From positions 2,914,001 through 2,978,000 of the forward strand of contig NZ_CP038810.1 of assembly GCF_004797125.1 (NCBI RefSeq): a stretch of 64,000 nucleotides of DNA. Reading direction: 5' to 3'. Source of the stretch: Flavobacterium sangjuense (GTDB lineage: Bacteria > Bacteroidota > Bacteroidia > Flavobacteriales > Flavobacteriaceae). Below the pieces are notes generated by a model. That model had not been told where the DNA came from, made no database searches, and was given only the letters and a program-made list of their open reading frames with translations. Below are positions 16,590 through 23,767 of the stretch, in pieces (position 1 is the first letter of the stretch; each line of letters begins with the position of its first letter). Both the position numbers and the translations under genes were made by a program.

Positions 16590-17661
16590 TTCGTAAAAGA
16601 TAAATTGCCAGAATTCCAAAAACAATGTTTGGTGTCCAAACTGCCAGTAATGGTGGTGCTGTAGATTTTTCGGCTAAAACTCCAAAAACTTTATCCAGAA
16701 AGACAAAAGCAAAGGCAAGAATAATTCCTATGGCCAGATTGGCTCCCATTCCGCCACGACGCTTCATAGACGAAACAGCCACAGCAATGATAGTTAGAAT
16801 AAAAGCAGAAACCGGGATACTGTATTTTTTATAAAGCACTACCTTATACACATTAATATTGGAAGAACCACGTGCTTTTTCTTTATCTATAAACTTATTA
16901 AGTTCATTTAGAGGCAAGGTTTCCGCAATGTAAACCACAGGCGTTAAATCTTCTAAATCAAATTTAAAAACAGTGTCTTTGACTTCACCTGATTCGATAA
17001 TATCTCCAAACTGCCCTACTTTCCTTTTGGTATAATTGTATAAGGTGTAATTTTTTGTTTTTGCATTCCATTTAATTCTACTGGCTAACAATTTATATTT
17101 CAACTTATCTCCTTCGAATTTTTCCATCGAAAAATTAAAAGCCATTTTAGAAACATCATTAAAGTTACTCACAAAAATATATTCGTCTTTACTGATTTGA
17201 CGAAACACATCGGTATCATCACGCATACTATCCGGTCCACTAGCAGAAAGATACGTATATCTGAAACTTTTAAAACCCGCACTCGCATTGGGCACCAAAT
17301 AAATTGTCATCACCAAAGCAAAAAGGGATACAATCGTTGCTCCTATAATATAAGGACGAAGAAATCTTGAGAACGAAATACCCGAACTTAGAATGGCAAT
17401 AATCTCGGTGTTATTGGCAAGTTTTGAGGTAAACCAAATTACAGAAAGAAATAAAAATATCGGGAATAAAAGATTGGCAAAATAGATGGTGAAGTCAAGA
17501 TAATATTTGGCAACAGCTGAGAAAGCAACGTGATTCTCAATCATTTTATTGACTTTTTCGGAAACATCAATCACAATCCCAATTGGAATGAACATTAACA
17601 ACATAACGGCGAATGTTCCTAAGTAGCGTTTGAGAATGTATTTGTCAATTATTTTTAACAT
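16576..17661 (-). CDS. LptF/LptG-family lipopolysaccharide export permease (YjgP/YjgQ)
   Basis: 361 residues. The topology is that of the family: membrane helices near residues 12-35, 55-80 and 100-125, a large periplasmic domain (about 130-270), and three C-terminal helices (YSIPVSAFILTIIAVAVSS, GANLAIGIILAFAFVFL, and a final one). LptF and LptG with the ATPase LptB lift LPS from the inner membrane to the bridge protein LptC. The family opening MLKIIDKYILKRYLG is clear. Whether it is LptF or LptG cannot be decided by eye; the partner genes are not here. It is co-oriented with the EamA gene (overlap) and tgt (73-base gap). Confidence 0.88.
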   Translation of the reverse strand: MLKIIDKYILKRYLGTFAVMLLMFIPIGIVIDVSEKVNKMIENHVAFSAVAKYYLDFTIYFANLLFPIFLFLSVIWFTSKLANNTEIIAILSSGISFSRFLRPYIIGATIVSLFALVMTIYLVPNASAGFKSFRYTYLSASGPDSMRDDTDVFRQISKDEYIFVSNFNDVSKMAFNFSMEKFEGDKLKYKLLASRIKWNAKTKNYTLYNYTKRKVGQFGDIIESGEVKDTVFKFDLEDLTPVVYIAETLPLNELNKFIDKEKARGSSNINVYKVVLYKKYSIPVSAFILTIIAVAVSSMKRRGGMGANLAIGIILAFAFVFLDKVFGVLAEKSTAPPLLAVWTPNIVFGILAIYLLRNAKR

Positions 17662-17674
17662 TGTTGTTTATTTT

Positions 17675-17714
17675 GTTATTCGGTTATCTGGTTATTCGGT
17701 ATCAAATAACCGAA
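17675..17714. repeat. Short direct and inverted repeats between tgt and the LPS permease gene
   Basis: The 73-base spacer holds GTTATTCGGT twice (17675-17684, 17691-17700), and a 9-bp inverted repeat TTCGGTTAT (17679-17687) with ATAACCGAA (17706-17714). The repeats overlap, so several alternative hairpins are possible. No T run follows on the minus strand, so it is not a classical terminator. Confidence 0.5.
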
Positions 17715-17734
17715 TCCACAAATTACCAAATCAA

Positions 17735-18865
17735 CTATAATCTTTGGCTCATATTTTTTACCATCATGTCTTTCCAAGTTCTAAAATCTCCCGCTAAGAT
17801 ATGTTTTCTTGCTTCACGAACCAACCACATATAGAAACCTAAATTGTGAATTGTGGCAATTTGCTTCCCCAAATATTCATTGGCAGCAAACAGGTGACGC
17901 AAATAGGCTTTGGTGTATTCTGTATCCACAAAAGTGTAACCCATTTCATCAAGTGGTGAAAAATCAGCTTCCCATTTTTTATTTTTGATATTCATCGTTC
18001 CGTTGGCCGTGAATAACATTCCGTTTCGTGCATTTCGTGTCGGCATTACGCAATCGAACATATCGATTCCCAACGCTATATTTTCCAAAATATTTATTGG
18101 TGTTCCAACGCCCATCAAATAACGTGGCTTGTCTTCGGGAAGAATGTCACAAACGACTTCGGTCATGGCGTACATTTCTTCAGCCGGTTCTCCAACTGAA
18201 AGTCCACCAATAGCATTTCCTTGTTGTCCGGCATTGGCTATATATTCTGCAGATTGTTGACGTAAATCTTTATACGTACTTCCCTGAACAATTGGGAAGA
18301 ACGTTTGGTCATAACCATATTTTGTCGGCACTTTTTCTAAATGACTGATACATCTGTCCAGCCAACGATGTGTCATCTTCATTGATTTTTGTGCATAGCG
18401 ATAGTCACATGGATAAGGTGTGCATTCGTCGAACGCCATGATGATATCAGCACCAATAGTACGCTGAATTTCCATTACATTCTCGGGAGTAAAAACGTGG
18501 TAAGAACCGTCAATATGCGATTTAAATTTTACACCTTCTTCTTTAATTTTTCGGTTAGCCGAAAGTGAATACACTTGGTAGCCGCCGGAATCCGTTAAGA
18601 TATTTCTATCCCAATTCATGAATTTATGTAAGCCGCCAGCTTGTTCTAAAATAGCGGTTTGCGGACGCAGGTATAAATGATAGGTATTTCCAAGAATAAT
18701 ATCGGGATTGATTTCTTCTTTTAATTCGCGCTGATGCACTCCTTTTACAGAGGCTACAGTACCAACAGGCATGAATATTGGGGTTTCAATTACACCGTGA
18801 TCAGTAGTAATACTTCCGGCACGCGCTTTTGAATTGATGTCTTTTTGTAATAAATCGAATTTCAT
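17735..18865 (-). CDS. tgt: tRNA-guanine (queuine) transglycosylase
   Basis: 376 residues. Tgt swaps guanine-34 for the queuosine precursor preQ1 in tRNAs with GUN anticodons. Visible are the opening FDLLQKD, the substrate loop DSGGYQVYSL, the catalytic-site Asp in MAFDECTPYP, the second Asp in GIDMFDCVMPTRNARNG, and the C-terminal TIHNLGFY. The C-terminal zinc site of the E. coli enzyme (three Cys in ECDCYTC plus a His) is not there: the matching stretch reads LDEMGYTFVDTEYTKAYLR with no Cys, though the His in TIHNL remains. Everything else supports an active enzyme. It is the first gene of a run with the LptF/LptG and EamA genes. Confidence 0.94.
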   Translation of the reverse strand: MKFDLLQKDINSKARAGSITTDHGVIETPIFMPVGTVASVKGVHQRELKEEINPDIILGNTYHLYLRPQTAILEQAGGLHKFMNWDRNILTDSGGYQVYSLSANRKIKEEGVKFKSHIDGSYHVFTPENVMEIQRTIGADIIMAFDECTPYPCDYRYAQKSMKMTHRWLDRCISHLEKVPTKYGYDQTFFPIVQGSTYKDLRQQSAEYIANAGQQGNAIGGLSVGEPAEEMYAMTEVVCDILPEDKPRYLMGVGTPINILENIALGIDMFDCVMPTRNARNGMLFTANGTMNIKNKKWEADFSPLDEMGYTFVDTEYTKAYLRHLFAANEYLGKQIATIHNLGFYMWLVREARKHILAGDFRTWKDMMVKNMSQRL

Positions 18866-18903
18866 CTAGTTCTTTTAATCAGTGGGCAAAGATAAAAGAA
18901 TTA

Positions 18904-18930
18904 GCCCTTCGTCTGCGCTCAGGGTGACAA
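18904..18930. repeat. REP-like element upstream of tgt
   Basis: CCCTTCGTCTGCGCTCAGGG with a trailing TGACA is a G+C-rich imperfect hairpin (CCCT...AGGG) of a form I recall as frequent between genes in many bacterial genomes. It lies in the spacer between tgt and the response regulator gene, about 40 bases before the tgt start. Its copy number in this genome is unknown. Confidence 0.45.
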
Positions 18931-19004
18931 AAAAAAGGATTTATTTAACATAAAGATTTGACTGAAAGGTTTCAGGTTTTTATGCAATTTTATGATGTAA
19001 AAAA

Positions 19005-19400
19005 TTACGCCTTGATAACTTCTATTTGTTTCAGTACCTCAGCAATATTCTGTTTGAATTCCTGAAAATTATGTCTTTTGACCAGACAAGATACTCCCAA
19101 ATCGGAACAATATTGAAGTAATTTTTTAGGATAAGCTCCGGATACCATTACAACAGGAATGTCTTTTAAGTCATCCGATTTTTTTATTATTTCTAAAATT
19201 TCCTCTCCGTTAAGTACCGGCATGTGAATATCAAGGAAAATAACATCCGGCTTTTCAGCCTGAATTTCCAAAACTAACAGCATTTTTCGTCCATCGGAAA
19301 ACACTTTTACATTATGTCCCAATTCTTCAGCTATCTCTTTAAAGAAGCCTAAATCATCGAAATCATCATCTAAATAATAAATAGTTTTTGCCTTTTTCAT
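19005..19400 (-). CDS. Single-domain CheY-like response regulator
   Basis: 131 residues from the ATG at 19400 (MKKAKTIYYLDDDFDD); the longer reading adds 14 residues that do not fit the fold. It is a bare receiver domain with the acidic triad in LDDD, the phospho-acceptor Asp in IFLDIHMPVLNG, Ser in place of Thr in VMVSGAYP, and the Lys in CLVKRHNF. There is no output domain, so it probably acts by protein contacts or as a phosphorelay step. No histidine kinase gene adjoins it, so its partner is elsewhere. Confidence 0.85.
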   Translation of the reverse strand: MKKAKTIYYLDDDFDDLGFFKEIAEELGHNVKVFSDGRKMLLVLEIQAEKPDVIFLDIHMPVLNGEEILEIIKKSDDLKDIPVVMVSGAYPKKLLQYCSDLGVSCLVKRHNFQEFKQNIAEVLKQIEVIKA

Positions 19401-19531
19401 ATTGTAGATTTTAAGGCGACAAGTTACTGGTCTTTTTCCCAAGATAAATTATAAGATATTTGTCAATTCTTATATAATTTCAATTAGAATATTATTTTAT
19501 TGATAACGCTTCATAACTAATTTATAAAACT

Positions 19532-19563
19532 TTTGCCATTGGTAAAAATTAGAATTACTTTTG
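19532..19563 (+). promoter_or_regulatory. Bacteroidota-type promoter of the transketolase operon
   Basis: TTTG at 19532-19535, 20-base spacer, TACTTTTG at 19556-19563, a full match to TTTG-N19-20-TAnnTTTG. Transcription would begin near 19570, about 20 bases before the ATG at 19590. Confidence 0.72.
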
Positions 19564-19589
19564 TCGACATTAAATTTTAACTACAAAAA

Positions 19590-20435
19590 ATGTCTAACAC
19601 ACAACAACTTCAAGATTTTTCAACACAGGTTAGAAGAGACATTCTTCGAATGGTACATGCCGTAAATTCAGGTCATCCGGGAGGTTCTCTTGGCTGTACT
19701 GAATTTTTTACTGTATTGTACCAACAGCTTTTAGAAAGAAAGCCCGGCTTCAATATGGATGGCATTGGTGAGGATTTATTTTTCTTGTCTAATGGTCATA
19801 TTTCGCCGGTATTCTACAGCGTTTTGGCTCGTAGCGGTTATTTCCCTGTAACAGAATTAGCTACGTTTAGAAAACTCAACTCACGTTTACAAGGTCATCC
19901 AACCACACACGAAGGATTGCCTGGAGTTCGTATGGCTTCCGGTTCATTGGGACAAGGAATGTCGGTTGCTATTGGTGCAGCGCAAGCTAAAAAACTAAAC
20001 GGTGACAATCATTTAATTTATTCACTTCATGGTGATGGAGAATTGCAGGAAGGTCAAAACTGGGAAGCCATTATGTATGCTTCCGCAAAAAAAGTTGATA
20101 ATTTGATTGCGACCATTGACTTAAACGGACAACAAATTGACGGTGCAACAGACGATGTATTGCCAATGGGAAGTATCAAAGCTAAGTTTGAAGCTTTTGA
20201 CTGGGATGTTTTGGAAATCAAAGAAGGAAACGACATTGAAGCTATTATCAAAGGTATGACCGAAGCAAAAAGCAGAACCGGGAAAGGAAAACCGGTTTGT
20301 GTATTGTTGCATACAGTGATGGGACATGGTGTAGATTTTATGATGCACACGCATGCTTGGCACGGAAAAGCACCAAACAATGATCAATTAGCGGTTGGAT
20401 TAGCTCAAAATGCTGAGACTTTAGGAGATTATTAA
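19590..20435 (+). CDS. Transketolase, N-terminal (thiamine-diphosphate-binding) subunit
   Basis: 281 residues. This is the first half of a split transketolase, the pentose-phosphate enzyme that moves two-carbon units between sugar phosphates. The substrate and cofactor motifs are AVNSGHPGGSLGCTEF near residue 25, FLSNGHISPVFYSVL, MASGSLGQGMS, and the diphosphate-binding HGDGELQEGQNWEA near residue 149. Bacteroidota and many archaea and Firmicutes encode the two halves as separate proteins. Here the second half follows only after an unrelated gene (20438-21094), which is unusual. A good promoter lies just upstream. Confidence 0.92.
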   Translation: MSNTQQLQDFSTQVRRDILRMVHAVNSGHPGGSLGCTEFFTVLYQQLLERKPGFNMDGIGEDLFFLSNGHISPVFYSVLARSGYFPVTELATFRKLNSRLQGHPTTHEGLPGVRMASGSLGQGMSVAIGAAQAKKLNGDNHLIYSLHGDGELQEGQNWEAIMYASAKKVDNLIATIDLNGQQIDGATDDVLPMGSIKAKFEAFDWDVLEIKEGNDIEAIIKGMTEAKSRTGKGKPVCVLLHTVMGHGVDFMMHTHAWHGKAPNNDQLAVGLAQNAETLGDY

Positions 20436-20437
20436 AA

Positions 20438-21094
20438 ATGAAGTTATCGTACCTCTTCATTTTATTTTTAATACCTAATATTAGTTCTTCTCAAGATAAA
20501 TTAAGTTATTATTTTAACCAGATGACTATTGAGCACAGGAATGATTATAAAAATAATTTTGAGGGTAAGTTCATCTTTTTAAGTAATTCGAACGACTCTA
20601 CCTATCTAATGACTATTAAAATTGGGAAGTCTCTAAAAGATGCCACAATATCAGACCACAAAAAAAATTGGTTAATAAAGTTTGATATGGATTTTGAATA
20701 TCAGCATTTAGAAGACCTTAACAACTTAACCAATAGCAAGCTATATACAGGTGTCAGTTCCGTTAGCAGAAAAAGTTATAAAAATGCTGTAGAAGATTTT
20801 AAATTTGAAAGAGATACGATTAACAACGAAACAATAGTTCACCTAAAGCGATATAAAAATAGTAAGAGAAAAAAAATAATATCGGACCATTACTATTTTT
20901 TTGGAAAAAAAAGTAATGTTTATGACACCAAAAAGAATTCGATTAAAAACTATTTGAATGCTAAGTATAATCTTGATTTAAGTGCTTTTAACCTTGAAAA
21001 GGCATATCATCTTGAAGATGGTAAATTGGCTATAAAATCAGAAGAAATATACAATGAGTCAATAGATTTTAATTTTAACTTTAAAATTGATTAA
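20438..21094 (+). CDS. Secreted protein of unknown function lodged between the two transketolase genes
   Basis: 218 residues. MKLSYLFILFLIPNISSSQ is a signal peptide with a probable cut near residue 19, so the protein leaves the cytosol, in contrast to its neighbours. The mature part is rich in Lys, Asn, Asp and Tyr, predicted mostly beta, with paired basic stretches (KRYKNSKRKKI). I recognise no family. Its base composition is more A+T-rich than the flanking transketolase genes. It begins 2 bases after the upstream stop, and the second transketolase gene starts 49 bases beyond it, so all three are probably on one mRNA. Confidence 0.65.
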   Translation: MKLSYLFILFLIPNISSSQDKLSYYFNQMTIEHRNDYKNNFEGKFIFLSNSNDSTYLMTIKIGKSLKDATISDHKKNWLIKFDMDFEYQHLEDLNNLTNSKLYTGVSSVSRKSYKNAVEDFKFERDTINNETIVHLKRYKNSKRKKIISDHYYFFGKKSNVYDTKKNSIKNYLNAKYNLDLSAFNLEKAYHLEDGKLAIKSEEIYNESIDFNFNFKID

Positions 21095-21143
21095 GTTTTC
21101 CCAAAAAACAATAGTTCACTAACATAATTTTGAATTAACAATA

Positions 21144-22097
21144 ATGAAAAAATATACAAATACAGGAAGTAAAGATACACGTTCAGGTTTTGGTGCAGGA
21201 ATGACCGAACTAGGACAAAAAAATGAAAACGTCGTAGCACTTTGCGCCGACTTAATTGGTTCGTTAAAATTTGACGAATTCAAGAAAAACCATCCGGAGC
21301 GTTTTTTCCAGGTTGGAATTGCTGAAGCAAACATGATTGGAATTGCGGCAGGTTTAACTATTGGTGGCAAAATTCCGTTTACAGGAACATTTGCTAATTT
21401 TTCTACCGGAAGAGTTTATGACCAAATTCGTCAATCGGTGGCCTATTCAGATAAGAATGTAAAAATTTGTGCTTCGCATGCCGGATTAACTTTAGGAGAA
21501 GATGGAGCAACACACCAAATTTTGGAAGATATTGGTTTGATGAAAATGTTACCCGGAATGACCGTAATCAATACTTGTGATTACAATCAAACCAAAGCGG
21601 CAACCCTTGCTTTAGCAGATCATCATGGTCCGGCTTATTTGCGTTTTGGTCGTCCGGTTGTACCTAACTTTACTCCTGCTGATGAGCCATTCATAATCGG
21701 AAAAGCGATTATGCTTAATGAAGGAACAGATGTAACGATTATCGCTACCGGACATTTGGTTTGGGAAGCGTTAATTGCAGCAGAAACATTGGAAGCTAAA
21801 GGCATTTCAGCAGAAGTTATCAATATCCATACTATTAAACCTTTGGATGAGGCTGCGATTTTAAAATCAGTAGCAAAAACGGGTTGCGTAGTTACAGCTG
21901 AAGAGCATAACTTTCTTGGCGGTTTAGGCGAAAGCGTGTCTAGAGTTTTAGCTTTGAATAATCCAAAACCACAAGAATTTGTGGCTGTAAACGATAGCTT
22001 TGGCGAAAGCGGAACTCCGGAACAATTGATGGAAAAATACAAGTTAAACAATCAGGCGATTGTGGAAGCTGTAGAAAGAGTAATCAAGAGAAAATAA
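21144..22097 (+). CDS. Transketolase, C-terminal (pyrimidine-binding) subunit
   Basis: 317 residues. It supplies the Pyr and C-terminal domains of the split transketolase. Motifs are [13 protein letters not shown], the catalytic-Glu segment [56 protein letters not shown], and the C-terminal [16 protein letters not shown]. It complements the protein encoded at 19590, with which it should form an alpha2beta2 enzyme. The 49-base spacer upstream has no clear promoter. It is followed by a strong terminator shared with the convergent FKBP gene. Confidence 0.92.
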   Translation: MKKYTNTGSKDTRSGFGAGMTELGQKNENVVALCADLIGSLKFDEFKKNHPERFFQVGIAEANMIGIAAGLTIGGKIPFTGTFANFSTGRVYDQIRQSVAYSDKNVKICASHAGLTLGEDGATHQILEDIGLMKMLPGMTVINTCDYNQTKAATLALADHHGPAYLRFGRPVVPNFTPADEPFIIGKAIMLNEGTDVTIIATGHLVWEALIAAETLEAKGISAEVINIHTIKPLDEAAILKSVAKTGCVVTAEEHNFLGGLGESVSRVLALNNPKPQEFVAVNDSFGESGTPEQLMEKYKLNNQAIVEAVERVIKRK

Positions 22098-22114
22098 TTC
22101 TCTGTTTATATATC

Positions 22115-22149
22115 AAAAAAATCCCGCTCAAATTGAACGGGATTTTTTT
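22115..22149. terminator. Bidirectional terminator between transketolase and FKBP genes
   Basis: Hairpin of 22115-22126 with 22138-22149, pairing an A tract plus TCCCG with CGGGA plus a T tract, around an 11-base loop that can itself fold. A and T tracts on both sides serve the plus-strand transketolase operon and the minus-strand FKBP gene. Confidence 0.87.
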
Positions 22150-22159
22150 TATGAATTAA

Positions 22160-23221
22160 TTATGGTTGATAATGACAACTTGGATCTAAATATTTTTTCT
22201 TTCCATTTCCTGAGCTACCACAAGTTGGAATATCTGCAAAAGGATAAGACTGACCTGTTATAGGGTTTTTTATTTCGCTTTTGGTAGTAAAGAAATCTCC
22301 GTCATCATCCACATCCAGAAAATCAGGAATTTCGTCACCATCTGTGTCATCTGGATTTACTTTACCTTCTTCCATATTATAAACATAGCCATCAGGAACA
22401 CCATTAGTCACAGTAAAAGTCCCATCACTATTTGTTGTCAAAGTTGCTAAATCTTCCTGAAATGAATAAATTCCATCACCATCTTGATCCATTCTTTGAA
22501 TTTCATATAATTTGAAACTAAATATAAGTGGTGAATACGCTGGTATTCCTCCCGATGAAGTACTGTAATAAGCTAAACCAGATGGCAGAAACATTACTCC
22601 GGCTCCAAAATCATAATAAGATGTTGTGCCATCCGGATTTCCTGAATAGCTTCCGGTTTTGAACTGCGGGAAAATTTCACCCCATCCTCTAACAACACCT
22701 GTTAAATTAAAATAGTTTTGTGGATCAATTGATTCTTCAAACTCATTAGATTTTATTGTAGTTGTTGTTACTGGTGGAGTTCCTTCAGTTACAGTACTAC
22801 TATAAATATATTCGCCTCTATAAGACGTTAATACTCTATCCACATTACATGGTGATTTACTGTTTGCACCTGAACCTTGTCTTAATTGAATATAATAAAT
22901 TTTATAAGTAACATCAACATCGTTTTGTTCAACAGTAATATATCTCGTTAGTATTGGATATGTTGTTTGATCCCAAATCGAGGTTTGTGTTCCTCCTGCC
23001 GGAATTAAAGTAAAAGTAACATCCTGATCATTTGTCGCTCCTGGATTATTAACTACTTCCATATAATGCGTATGCATAAAGGTTTCGATATTGGCTATAT
23101 CTTTTGTGTATTGTTCTGTAAAATCACGAAGCGGTTCTGAACTGCTACTATCACTTTTAGAGCAAGAGACCACAGTTAAACCTAAAGTAAAAAGAAATAT
23201 AATTTTGAAAAAATTATTCAT
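22160..23221 (-). CDS. FKBP-type peptidyl-prolyl isomerase lipoprotein with calcium-binding-like Asp repeats
   Basis: 353 residues. MNNFFKIIFLFTLGLTVVSC ends in a lipobox (VVSC), so the protein is a membrane-anchored periplasmic or surface lipoprotein. Residues about 130-275 form a divergent FKBP domain with VIRGWGEIFPQ-like helix (VVRGWGEIFPQFKTGS), FLPSGLAYY, and the GGIPAYSPLIFSFKLYEI end strand. The domain catalyses prolyl isomerisation in folding of exported proteins. Two Asp-rich EF-hand or thrombospondin-3-like motifs follow, DQDGDGIYSFQED and DTDGDEIPDFLDVDDDGD, typical calcium sites in Bacteroidota secreted proteins. It is convergent with the transketolase operon. Confidence 0.82.
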   Translation of the reverse strand: MNNFFKIIFLFTLGLTVVSCSKSDSSSSEPLRDFTEQYTKDIANIETFMHTHYMEVVNNPGATNDQDVTFTLIPAGGTQTSIWDQTTYPILTRYITVEQNDVDVTYKIYYIQLRQGSGANSKSPCNVDRVLTSYRGEYIYSSTVTEGTPPVTTTTIKSNEFEESIDPQNYFNLTGVVRGWGEIFPQFKTGSYSGNPDGTTSYYDFGAGVMFLPSGLAYYSTSSGGIPAYSPLIFSFKLYEIQRMDQDGDGIYSFQEDLATLTTNSDGTFTVTNGVPDGYVYNMEEGKVNPDDTDGDEIPDFLDVDDDGDFFTTKSEIKNPITGQSYPFADIPTCGSSGNGKKKYLDPSCHYQP

Positions 23222-23261
23222 TATTGTTTGAATTTTAAGCCCGCAAGATACAATATTGATT

Positions 23262-23269
23262 TATTTTTG
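23262..23269 (+). promoter_or_regulatory. Candidate -7 promoter element of the S4-domain gene
   Basis: TATTTTTG fits TAnnTTTG and lies 31 bases before the ATG at 23301. No good TTTG is seen at the expected -33 distance, so the call is weak. It overlaps the longer reading of the gene from 23256, which is a reason to prefer 23301. Confidence 0.4.
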
Positions 23270-23300
23270 TGAACAATTTAACGTTGATTTTGGAAAAAAA

Positions 23301-23684
23301 ATGAGAGTAGATAAATATTTATGGTGTGTTCGTTATTATAAAACCAGAAACATGGTTACAGAAGCCTGCCGAAAAAATCATATAACCGTTAATGGTCAAA
23401 TTGCAAAGCCTTCCAGAGAAGTTTTTCCAATGGACAAAATTACCTTTAGAAAAGACCAGATTACCTATTTAATAACCGTTTTAGACATTCCGCAAAATCG
23501 TGTTGGAGCAAAGTTGGTTGATATTTACCGAAAAGATGAAACGCCTCCTGAAACTTTTGCTCATCTTGAATTGCTTAAACTTTCCAAAGAACATTATCGA
23601 AAATCAGGAACCGGAAGACCAACAAAAAAAGACAGAAGAGATTTAGATGATCTCGAATTAGGAACAGATTCAACTGAATTATAA
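23301..23684 (+). CDS. S4-domain RNA-binding protein (Hsp15/HslR-like)
   Basis: 127 residues from the ATG at 23301 (MRVDKYLWCVRYYKTRNMV), the classic start of this family. The S4 domain fills the first 65 residues, with KTRNMVTEACRKNHITVNGQ as its RNA-binding helix pair. A Lys/Arg-rich tail follows (GRPTKKDRRDLDDL). Hsp15 rescues stalled 50S subunits carrying peptidyl-tRNA in E. coli; the same role is likely but not proven here. The gene is followed by a bidirectional terminator facing the giant surface-protein gene. Confidence 0.85.
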   Translation: MRVDKYLWCVRYYKTRNMVTEACRKNHITVNGQIAKPSREVFPMDKITFRKDQITYLITVLDIPQNRVGAKLVDIYRKDETPPETFAHLELLKLSKEHYRKSGTGRPTKKDRRDLDDLELGTDSTEL

Positions 23685-23719
23685 TAGTACTAATTTTTTT
23701 TCAACTACAGATAACAAAA

Positions 23720-23749
23720 AAAAGACCTTCGATTTCTCGAAGGTCTTTT
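23720..23749. terminator. Bidirectional terminator
   Basis: Perfect 13-bp stem AAAAGACCTTCGA/TCGAAGGTCTTTT (23720-23732 with 23737-23749) and 4-base loop TTTC. An A tract on the left and Ts in the right arm serve both the S4-domain gene and the giant minus-strand gene. Confidence 0.9.
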
Positions 23750-23767
23750 CATTTATTAATTAGTTAA

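Noticed and set aside
19005..19400. Response regulator considered as a partner of the kinase fragment at 1-398
   Set aside because: The two lie 18 kb apart with many unrelated genes between; nothing in the sequence links them.
20438..21094. Middle gene of the transketolase operon considered as a missing piece of transketolase
   Set aside because: Both neighbouring proteins already carry all transketolase domains, and this one has a signal peptide and no cofactor motif.
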